A stretch of 64,000 nucleotides of DNA from Polaribacter irgensii 23-P (GTDB lineage: Bacteria; Bacteroidota; Bacteroidia; Flavobacteriales; Flavobacteriaceae). Numbering within the stretch: position 1 is the stretch's first letter; each line of letters begins with the position of its first letter. Below are positions 20,042-27,364 of this stretch, piece after piece. The translations under genes and the position numbers were made by a program. Below the pieces are notes generated by a model, which saw nothing but the letters and a program-made list of their open reading frames with translations, ran no database searches and had not been told where the DNA came from. The stretch spans positions 1,382,842 to 1,446,841 of the forward strand of contig NZ_CH724148.1 in the NCBI RefSeq assembly GCF_000153225.1, in the 5' to 3' direction.

Positions 20042-20072
20042 TTTGGTAAATTAAAAATCAGTGTTATATTTG
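20042..20072 (+). promoter_or_regulatory. Promoter of tRNA-Val
   Basis: TTTG (20042-20045) and TATATTTG (20065-20072) are separated by 19 bases, an excellent match to the Bacteroidota promoter (TTTG, 19-base spacer, TAnnTTTG). It lies 66 bases upstream of the mature tRNA 5' end. Confidence 0.8.
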
Positions 20073-20137
20073 CAACCGCTTAGAGAAACTATCAATACGA
20101 TCTAAGTATTCCTTCCGGCTAGGAATTAAAACATAAC

Positions 20138-20212
20138 GGGCAATTAGCTCAGTTGGTTCAGAGCATCTCGTTTACACCGAGAGGGTCGGGGGTTCGAATC
20201 CCTCATTGCCCA
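20138..20212 (+). tRNA. tRNA-Val (anticodon UAC)
   Basis: A 75-base cloverleaf is complete. The acceptor arm pairs GGGCAAT (5') with ATTGCCC (20205-20211), with A as the discriminator base. The D-arm sequence is AGCTCAGTTGGTT. The anticodon stem TCTCG/CGAGA encloses loop TTTACAC, giving anticodon TAC, and the T-arm contains GGTTCGAATCC. The 3' CCA is not encoded. The stem-loop repeat array begins about 115 bases downstream, and tRNA 3' flanks are common insertion sites. Confidence 0.97.
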
Positions 20213-20220
20213 CATCAATC

Positions 20221-20256
20221 ACAATCCTGACGATTTTTCGTCAGGATTTTTTTTGT
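20221..20256 (+). terminator. Terminator of tRNA-Val
   Basis: AATCCTGACGA (20223-20233) and TCGTCAGGATT (20238-20248) form a perfect 11-bp stem followed by eight Ts. Confidence 0.9.
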
Positions 20257-20328
20257 TTTAAAAGATGAGAAGCTTGCTTCGTCATTTTTTTTTAAAACAA
20301 AAAAGACTACATGAGCGCTGCTCATGAG

Positions 20329-21238
20329 GATTGTATTTGCAGTAGCGGTCTCCGAGGGCTGCACGACTGCTTTTTTCAGGCAGGAAGTGCATCCCTGTTT
20401 GATCCTTTTCAGTACTGAACAAAAATTCAAGTGCAACACGCATACGGATTGTAGTCGCAGTAGTGGTCCTCGAGGGCTGTACAACGGCATTTTTAAGCAG
20501 GAAGTGCATCCCTATTCGATAATTTTTAGTGCTGAATAAAAATCCAAGCGCAACGCGTATACCGATTGTATTTGCAGGAGCGGTCTCCGAGGGCTGCACG
20601 ACTGCTTTTTTCAGGCAGGAAGTGCATCCCTATTTGATCCTTTTTAGTGCTGAATAAAAATCCAAGCGCAACGCGCATACCGATTGCAGATGCAGTAGCG
20701 GTCTTCGAGGGCTGCACAAGGGCCTTTTCAGGCAGGAAGTGCATTTCTGTTTGATCATTTTTAGTGCTGAATAAAAATCCAAGCGCAACGTGCAGAAGGA
20801 TTGCAGTTTCAGTAGCGGTCTTTCAGGGCTGCACAAGGGCCTTTTTAGGTAGGAAATGCATTTCTGTTTGATCCTTTTTAGTACTGAATAAAAATCCAAG
20901 CGCAACGCGTATAAAGATTGTATTTGCAGTAGCGGTCTCCGAGGGCTGCACGACTGCTTTTTTCAGGCAGGAAGTGCATCCCTGTTTGATCCTTTTCAGT
21001 ACTGAACAAAAATTCAAGTGCAACACGCATATGGATTGTAGTCGCAGTAGTGGTCTTCGAGGGCTGTACAACGACATTTTTAAGCAGGAAGTGCATCCCT
21101 ATTCGATAATTTTTAGTGCTGAATAAAAATCCAAGCGCAACGCGTATACCGATTGTATTTGCAGTAGCGGTCTTCGATGGCTGCACGACTGCTTTTTTCA
21201 GGCAGGAAGTGCACTCCTATTTGATCATTTTCAGAAGA
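20329..21238. repeat. Eight tandem ~117-bp repeats with a conserved stem-loop
   Basis: Unit starts are at 20329, 20447, 20564, 20682, 20799, 20916, 21034 and 21151, so the period is 117 or 118 bases; the last unit is partial. Each unit contains a core such as GGGCTGCAC ... GTGCATCCC whose arms pair, usually with an inner CTGC/GCAG or CCT/AGG stem and a T-rich loop. The second half ends in AATCCAAGCGCAACGCG or close variants. Units 1-3 are nearly identical to units 6-8 at a fixed offset of 587 bases, so part of the array was duplicated as a block. Minus-strand frames through the array are broken by the 117/118 alternation and look like by-products. Function unknown. Confidence 0.95.
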
Positions 21239-21291
21239 GAAACATTCATGATTTTTTAGAAAAGGTTTGTAAATTCCTTTAACTTGATTTA

Positions 21292-21887
21292 TTAAACAAT
21301 AATTCCTCTTCTATTTCTGTCAAGAATTCTTCTAAATTCAACATCAACTACTTTGTTCTTATCTGTACCTTCTACTATTAACACACAATCCTGCAGTCCA
21401 TCTTTATTTAAATCATCATATTTTTTCTCAAATAGTTTAAACTTTAAAGGTATTAAGTCAGTAATATTTTTATGAACTGAACTAGAGACTTTATTTGGTG
21501 AATAATCGATTAAATATTTTGAGCTTTTATTTATGAAATCTGACTTTTTTTGATTTCTGACCATTAAATCATCTAAACCACTTCCAAAATCAGTATTTAG
21601 TTTGTCAATATCTTTAAAATTTTTTTCTTTTTTCTCAATCTAAATAAATTGCTCTTTTCTCAACGATTTTTTTTGCTTTCAGAAAGTTCTTTTCTAACAA
21701 AGTGTAAAACGATATTTAAAATACTATCAGATTGGATTAAATATTTTTTAGAACAATTATACATATTATGGTCTCTATCCAAACATCTTTGATTTTCTTG
21801 ATTTAATTTGTTTAATATCTGTTTGAAGTTTTGCCTATTAGATAGATGTGGAATTAGTAGAAAAGTTAGAAGGATTCTCTTTTTCAT
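21292..21887 (-). pseudogene. Broken LprI-like (DUF1311) protein gene
   Basis: Two short frames on the minus strand are pieces of one gene. The first (from 21887) has a hydrophobic signal-like start and the LprI-family cysteine pattern (CLDRDHNMYNC, then SDSILNIV and RKELS). It stops at about 21660, after a run of eight As. Adding one A there restores a frame reading KSLRKEQFI, followed by TAG at 21640-21642 where the family usually has Trp. After that the frame continues (IEKKEKNFKDID ... GSGLDDLM) to the stop at 21292, including an acidic DDLNKDGLQDC segment. So there is one frameshift and one nonsense change. LprI-type proteins inhibit lysozyme at the cell surface. The family call is by pattern. 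Confidence 0.7.
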
Positions 21888-22037
21888 GTTTTTTCGTGAT
21901 TACACACAACCTATGTGTAAACGGAAGGTAGCAGTTTGAAATGCCATTACTTTTGGTTTAAAAGAAAAATAGCAGATAAGAACAAACCTTTTAGTTTACG
22001 CTCAACTGCTATTTTTTTTAAACGTAGTTGTGTGCAG

Positions 22038-22565
22038 TTAATTATTAGTAATAGCTCCAGTAACAAATCCTAAAATAAAGTCATTATCACTATTTCTTTT
22101 GTTTAATATTTTATTTATTTTCATAATATTAGACCAGTAAGTTAAAACCACTAACGTTGAATTTTTTTCGATACTTATTTTATAAGAAACTTCAACTCCA
22201 AAATTATCATTTTCCTCTACTTCGCATATTTTCTCTTTTGACACTATATTTTCAATTAGGTTATTTTTAAATAACGGAGTTCTGAACTTAAATTTCATGT
22301 TTTCAAAATATATTTTTTTATCAGAATAATAACCTATGGAATCTTTATTATAATAAATAACTCCACTCTCAAATAAATATTTTTTTGATTTGAAATTATC
22401 ATTTTTAAAGTCTCCTTTTAAAACGGAGTCATTATTGCTATCAAAAACAATAAATTTAGCTTGTTTATCATCTAAAATATAAGTGGAATTTTTTAACGAA
22501 GTATTATTTTGCCCAAAAACAGGAGAACATATAACTAACAATAATAAAATTTTTATACATTTCAT
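22038..22565 (-). CDS. Secreted protein of unknown function
   Basis: The 175-residue protein has a convincing signal peptide (MKCIKILLLLVICSPVFG, then QNN). The mature part is rich in Asn, Lys, Phe and Ile, with no family I recognise. It starts 7 bases after the glycine-rich lipoprotein fragment upstream, so the two were probably co-transcribed. It is the only gene in the 21.3-26.9 kb block without an obvious lesion. Its low GC and position suggest it was acquired with that block. It could be a partner or immunity protein of the upstream product, but nothing in the sequence proves that. Confidence 0.6.
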   Translation of the reverse strand: MKCIKILLLLVICSPVFGQNNTSLKNSTYILDDKQAKFIVFDSNNDSVLKGDFKNDNFKSKKYLFESGVIYYNKDSIGYYSDKKIYFENMKFKFRTPLFKNNLIENIVSKEKICEVEENDNFGVEVSYKISIEKNSTLVVLTYWSNIMKINKILNKRNSDNDFILGFVTGAITNN

Positions 22566-22572
22566 AATATTT

Positions 22573-23382
22573 TTATTTTAAGATTTCTCCAACAGCTGCA
22601 CCAGCAGATGCACCTAATCCTCCCGCTAAAGCACTACCTCCTCCAGTTATTGCGTGCAACACAATACCAGATGCCGCGCCTTTAGCATCAGCTATAACTA
22701 CTTTTTTGACTGATTTCCAAAATCTACCGCACCATCCTTTTCTTGATAATGCGTTTGACTTATTACCTGTATATTGTTCGTTTACAGCTTCATACCAGTC
22801 TATGTAGCTTGTACTCCAATATTTTGCAGAATGTCCCATAACGTCAACTGCACCCAACCAAGCGATTTTATTTTTTTCGTCCTTTAGACTTTCGGGTATA
22901 TTATTCTTTAATTCTTGAGTTAAGCTATAAAGTTCAATTCCTCTGTTATTTTCTTCATTTAAATATTCGTTAGATAGTTCGTCGAGTTTATTTAGTTCTA
23001 AACTTAACTCATCTGAAAATATATTAGGTCCATTTGAAGATTTTAAATATTTATAGTTTACATGCTTATTATTATTAAAGTAGGTTACAGCTATTTTAGA
23101 CATTGGAGCTTTATTTAGAAAAGAACTTTCTTCGTAAAAGTTATTAATTCCTTTTTCTATCAAAGAATTTATTTCCTTTAGTTTTAAACTTTTCTAACTA
23201 CGCTTTGTTTTTTTTATTGTTAATAGAATCTTATCCATAGCTTTATTATGTTCTAAACCGATGTTGTCTATCATAGCCAACTTATTATCTGTCATTTCAG
23301 AATTTTCAGTTTCACAGTTTGTAAATAATGTTAAACTAATTAATGTAATTATAAAAGCAGAAATTTTTTTTAAATTTTTCAT
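22573..23382 (-). pseudogene. Frameshifted lipoprotein with glycine-rich C-terminal segment
   Basis: The 5' part (ATG at 23380-23382) encodes a lipoprotein signal ending in the lipobox-like LTLFTNC, then a charged region that stops at 23194. The 3' part is open in another frame from just after that point. It reads LEKFKLKEINSLIEKG, and its only in-frame start is a TTG at 23163. Adding one T near 23193 joins them into one protein of about 270 residues. The tail (GAASGIVLHAITGGGSALAGG and GASAGAAVGEIL) is glycine/alanine-rich and could insert in a membrane, as glycine-zipper peptides do. A single indel separates this from an intact gene. Function not recognised. Confidence 0.6.
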
Positions 23383-23409
23383 TTTAATTTGTGTTACTAT
23401 TTTACGCAT

Positions 23410-24191
23410 TCATTTTTTTTATGAGTATTGAATACTTGCAATTTTACCTTCTTTTTTAAGAAACGTATTTTGTGTAAAATTCTCGTATCTTCCTCTTTCT
23501 ATTTTTTCTTCCAAGTAGGGAACTTTCTCGGATATGGTTAAACTTCGGTCTAATTATTCATTAGGTGTTATATGGAGAACAGAGTTCCTGTTTACAGGCT
23601 ATTTTCTCCGGACAAGAGGAATTTTTGTTCCCGATTAGTGTTTTCCTTTAAATAAATAAAATAGCATCAGAATAACTTTTAATCTTTAAAATTTAAATTC
23701 ACTTAACTATTTTTTCTAAATCTCGATTATAGTGGTAGTCTTTTTACCGTATCATTTTTAGCACCTGTTTGTCAATTAAATTTAAAAGATAAATGGGTGC
23801 GTGTCAATCCCTGAAAATGGTATAAATTTACTATCCCTGAATTTAGGGTCTTCTACCTCTGAATTCAGGGATAGTGAATCCTTTAATGTGCTGTTTGTCA
23901 GTATGTTTTTTTCTTTTTTTATTTTGAATATTTTCACATGTATTTACTTACCTATTTCTTTAAAATATTTATAAAACGCTAATTAAGAATCTTGTACCCT
24001 AAAAAGAGGTTTAGGTTTTGTTAAAGATCAAGTGTAAGAGAGGTACTTCATGAAGGTGCTTCATGGAGATGTTTTTTACTACAAATTTCTGGATATTTAG
24101 AGTCAGGTATTCAAGTATTTGAAATAAAATTAATATTTTTTTTATTTTTTTTAAAAAACAGTGTTGAGTGAGAGGTAAATACAACTTTATA
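23410..24191. other. Gene-free stretch with two inverted repeats
   Basis: I find no coding sequence over about 780 bases. Two structured sites stand out. One is a nested hairpin at 23574-23609 (outer GGAGAA/TTCTCC, inner CCTGT/ACAGG). The other is a perfect 13-base inverted repeat, CTATCCCTGAATT (23831-23843) and AATTCAGGGATAG (23862-23874), with an 18-base spacer. The second could be an operator, but no neighbouring gene is clearly controlled by it. Confidence 0.5.
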
Positions 24192-24228
24192 CCCCCCGTA
24201 ATTTTAAAATTGGGTCTACGGGGGTTTT
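24192..24228 (+). terminator. Terminator-like hairpin
   Basis: CCCCCGTA (24193-24200) pairs with TACGGGGG (24217-24224), followed by TTTT. It is the strongest GC stem in this AT-rich block. No plus-strand gene lies directly upstream, so it may have served a transcript that is now lost. Confidence 0.5.
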
Positions 24229-24319
24229 GACTTCGCTCCGCTCAGGAATCTAACTTTAGTACACTTTTTAAATTTTGAGAGATAGGATGAACTTATCTCA
24301 TAACTTAAAATTTAAAAGT

Positions 24320-24687
24320 ATGACAAAGTACAAGAAATTTAAGAATTTAAAGACTGGAGAAAGTGAATTTTCTTTTAATGCAACCTTGCTTGAGGTAGAG
24401 AAGAATGTAATTTAAAATAGTAATGGCAAAACTACAAAATTGTAACGCAAGGGTTTCAATTACCAAATGGAGAAGATGTTCAGCGAACAGCAATCTGTTA
24501 TGCTTCAAATTATGGTTATGGTGTTGAAGTAGGTAAAAACTATCTATGTAATCTGAGTTTTACTGAAGACGGAGAATCACAATTAAGCATGTCTCATCTC
24601 ATGAATGCAGATAGGTCAAGTGCTGAGGACTACTTTGGCTTATTTCAAGTAACACAACAAGTAATTGATTGCGAGGTAGTACTTTAA
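24320..24687 (+). pseudogene. Broken small protein of a phage-type recombination module (possible ssDNA-binding protein)
   Basis: The ATG at 24320 opens MTKYKKFKNLKTGESEF but meets TAA after KNVI. A second frame is clearly coding from about 24425 (WQNYKIVTQGFQLPNGEDVQ, then RTAICYASNYGYGVEVGK and SFTEDGESQLSMSHLM) down to the stop at 24685-24687. The two do not join without at least one indel. The beta-rich composition and the position before a Sak4-type ATPase suggest an OB-fold single-strand-binding protein of a phage recombination cassette. That assignment is inference from context. Confidence 0.5.
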
Positions 24688-24769
24688 CCATGATGTCGTC
24701 TCGAATAAAGGGCTTATGCAATGGATGTGTAAGCCCTTTTCTTATTTAATAACAATTTAAAACATACCT

Positions 24770-25647
24770 ATGGAAATACGTAAATCTGAAAGGAAACAAG
24801 CTAAAATTAAGTTAGTGCTGGAAGCGGTAAGACGTACTTTGCACTTCTATCAGCAAAAGGATTAACAGGAGGAGACTACACTAAAATAGCTATAATAGAC
24901 ACTGAGAATAAGTCAGCAGATTTATACGCACATCTGGGAGATTATAATGTGGTCTCAATGGAATAACCATATTCACTAGAAAGGTGTATAGAAGCTATTG
25001 GATTGCGAGAGAACGCAGGAATGGAGGTGATTATTCTGGATGGAATTTCGAAAATCTGGAACTATTTGTTAGAAACTCGTATTAATATGCCAGGGAATTC
25101 GTTTGCTAATTGGGCAAAGATAACTTCGATGCAAAATACATTTATTAATAAAGCCCTAAGCTCAGATGCTCATATTATCGCAACGACGAGGGTAAAACAA
25201 GATTCCGTACTTAATCAAAAAAATGGCAAGATGGTGCCTGAGAAGGTGGGGTTGAAAGCTATTCAAAGAAATGACCTTGATTACGAGTTTACGATTGTAT
25301 TTGACATCGATACAGCAGATAGTGCTAAGGTCACCAAGTATAGAACTGGGGTATTTGTAAACGCACCAGAATTTAAAATTAGTTCTAATACAGGGAAAAA
25401 GATAAAAGCATGGTGCGGTGAAATTCATTGGAGGAATAGAGAAGAAACTCAGAGGGAGATAGGACAATGTATTGGTATAGAAGGGTTAAGGCATGTGTAC
25501 GCGAAGTACCCCGATAGACAGGAAGCGTTAAAACCATTAATAACGGAAAGAAAGAAGACGTTGGAGACAGTTTCTTCCCAAGTATTGCCAAAGAATCAAA
25601 TCATTCAACAATCTAAAATAAACCATAATGGAATTAGTAACAGTTAA
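24770..25647 (+). pseudogene. Broken AAA_24/Sak4-type phage ATPase gene
   Basis: The gene starts at ATG 24770 (MEIRKSERKQAKIKL). A frameshift near 24815 then moves to the frame with an intact Walker A loop (SAGSGKTYFALLSAKGL) and IAIIDTENKSADLYAH. An in-frame TAA at 24964-24966 interrupts SME*PYSLERC. The remaining 214 codons are open: VIILDGISKIWN (Walker B-like), then HIIATTRVKQD and GLKAIQRNDLDYEF. This matches RecA-like phage ATPases of the AAA_24 group, whose Sak4 members work as single-strand annealing recombinases. Two lesions make it inactive. The last 20 bases overlap the next gene, as in phage operons. Confidence 0.75.
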
Positions 25648-26622
25648 TCATATAGAAAATCAGTTGATTTCAAAAGAAGCGGTTTTGGTGTCAAGTGGAA
25701 ACTTTATAGAAGTTAATACACAAAAAGTGTACTTACATTATTTAAAAACAGAATGCTTAACCCCTTTTTATTCGGACAACATGCCATCCATTTCTCATGC
25801 TGAGTTTATAAATGCTACATCTGAATTAGTCCATACTAAATTTCCCAATACAGAGGTTTTTCAGCTAAATATTAAGATTTCTCACACGATGCAAGTTAGG
25901 GTGGCTGCTGCTATAGGAAAGTCTATAACAGAGTTTACCCCTGAGGAAAAGTCAATATATTATCAAAGACTTGCATTTATGATTGAATTGCCAACTTTGA
26001 CAGAAAAGATGAACAATAATAGTCTATCCCAAGTTGTAGGTGGAGTTCGCGCATTAAACAAAGAAAATTTATTTAGCAACAGAGGTTTAGAACGATTCCA
26101 AGTTTTTATCGGTTTTAAGAATATTGTGTGTACCAATTTATGTATCAGCACTGATGGTTTAATTGCAGAGATTAGGGAATTAGTGTTGCTGAACTAAAAC
26201 CAGAAGATTCACAAACTAATATCTTCATTCGATAAAGATCGGTTTTTAGGGAATATGGAGCGTATGAACAGGTTTCATTTGAATGAGTTGCAGTTTGCGC
26301 ACACAATAGGAAAAATGAAGTTATCCTAATACCTAAATAAGACAGAAAAAGTTGGCAAGTTGGCACTGTTAATGAAGGATAACCCAATTAGCACGGTAGT
26401 AAAGAACTATTATGGGATGAAAATTTCTCTAGAAGTAATGAACGAGAGATTAATCTTTGGAGTTTTTACAACCTAATGACGGATGCCAACAAGCCGAGTT
26501 ATATAGACTCAAACTTAGAGTGTAATGTCAATGCTTTTGAATTCATTTTTGGAATAGCGAATGCGATGCAAAACCAAGAGCAGAATTGGTTTCTAGACCC
26601 AACGGTATACGATAATATATGA
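25628..26622 (+). pseudogene. Broken DUF3871-family gene
   Basis: The first 189 codons are open from ATG 25628 and match the DUF3871 family of Bacteroidota mobile elements (YLKTECLTPFYSDN, FMIELPTLTE, VGGVRALNKENL and IGFKNIVCTNLCISTDG). After the stop at about 26195 the homology continues in another frame (ISSFDKDRFLGNMERMN, LQFAHTIGKMKLS) with an in-frame TAA. It then shifts again (DENFSRSNERE, INLWSFYNLMTDANKPSYI, QNQEQNWFL) to a TGA at 26620-26622. That makes at least two frameshifts and one nonsense codon. The function of DUF3871 is unknown. It is typical of phage and plasmid regions, next to recombination ATPases as here. Confidence 0.75.
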
Positions 26623-26876
26623 TGGATAAAGACTGAGCAGAGCCTCTTGAACACAGCAATTCAGAATGGATTTATATAGTTCCTTGTAACAATTTGTTAA
26701 AGCAGTTGTTTACTCCTTTTGAGGTAGAAGTTATACGTTCGGTAAGTGCATTAGAGATAGGTCAAATAGTTTGGGTTTCTCAAGAGAAAGTTATTCCACA
26801 ATTAAAAACAGTGTACATTATTAAAGGGAAGGCCTACTATTTTTTACACTTCGATATTATAGTTGATCAACCATGA
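26622..26876 (+). pseudogene. Small unknown protein with one in-frame stop
   Basis: Starting at ATG 26622, which overlaps the stop of the DUF3871 gene (ATGA-type coupling), the frame reads MDKD, then TGA at 26634-26636. It then stays open for 80 codons (AEPLEHSNSEWIYIVPCNN ... KAYYFLHFDIIVDQP). A TTG at 26694 could start a 60-residue product, but the overlap suggests the upstream start is original. No family recognised. It looks like the last gene of the decayed phage-type cassette. Confidence 0.45.
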
Positions 26877-27364
26877 GTTTATGTTGTATATTAAATGACT
26901 AAATTTTTGAGACTTTTCCTCCTTTATCAAAGAAATCCTAAAAAAAGAGAATTCCAGTTGGAGAAGTAAAAATTGCAGTTGCAATAGCGGTCTTTCAGGG
27001 CTGCACGACTGCCTTTTTAGGCAGGAAGTGTATCCTATCGTTTTCTATCCTTTTTGTAGAGCGATACACAAGATACGGTACTCGGGAAAGGGATGTCATC
27101 AAAACCACAGCGCACACAAATGGGCTGCAAGCAAAGGCTACAATCCACTTTTAAAATTCCCAAAATAGCAAAGCGGGGGATCTCCTGCAAAAGTTCTTGC
27201 AAATACGCAAGAAACCATTAACTTTGCTTTGACATGATTTTTAAGACCTGTGTTGTTTGCGCAGGTGCAGCCTTTATAGCAAAGGGGTTCTCTGTGGAGA
27301 TTTTCCTTTTTGCAGCGTCAAAAATTACCAAAGTCAGCACGTATTCGCTGCTAGAAATAAAGAA
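26877..27364. other. Intergenic region before the polysaccharide locus
   Basis: It contains the lone repeat copy (26971-27058) and then about 300 bases with less AT-rich composition than the block to the left. Some fragments look coding (DVIKTTAHTNG, and KGYNPLLKF in another frame), but no continuous frame exists. I assign no gene here. The leftmost ATG in frame with the next gene (27257) would add 36 unrelated residues and is not used. Confidence 0.5.
26971..27058. repeat. Isolated ninth copy of the stem-loop repeat
   Basis: AATTGCAGTTGCAATAGCGG, TCTTTCAGGGCTGCACGACT, then GCCTTTTTAGGCAGGAAGTG match the first half of the tandem units at 20329-21238. Its inner stem, CTGCC/GGCAG, is perfect. 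It lies about 5.7 kb from the array, in the same orientation, and the decayed genes lie between. Confidence 0.9.

Noticed and set aside
20282..21186. Several minus-strand frames of 70-105 codons in the repeat array
   Set aside because: They share near-identical peptides only because the DNA repeats. The 117/118-base period shifts the frame from unit to unit, and there is no start signal or independent evidence.
20329..21238. CRISPR array or integron attC cassette array
   Set aside because: Repeats are directly adjacent and over 100 bases long with no unique spacers. There are no cas genes, no integrase gene, no GTTRRRY/RYYYAAC core sites and no cassette genes between units.
20138..27060. Duplicated tRNA-Val 3' end as an attachment site at the right edge of the island
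   Set aside because: I looked for the GGTTCGAATCCCTCATTGCC sequence near 26.9-27.4 kb and did not find it, so tRNA-directed integration is not shown.
27060..27360. Possible remnant of a ComF-like phosphoribosyltransferase
   Set aside because: Short pieces (DVIKTTAH, KGYNPLLKF) faintly resemble ComF, but several frame changes are needed and the catalytic DDV..TTG segment is not convincing.
27257..27364. N-terminal extension of the UDP-N-acetylhexosamine dehydrogenase
   Set aside because: The extra 36 residues are Cys-rich and unlike the family. The Rossmann strand starts right at the ATG at 27365.
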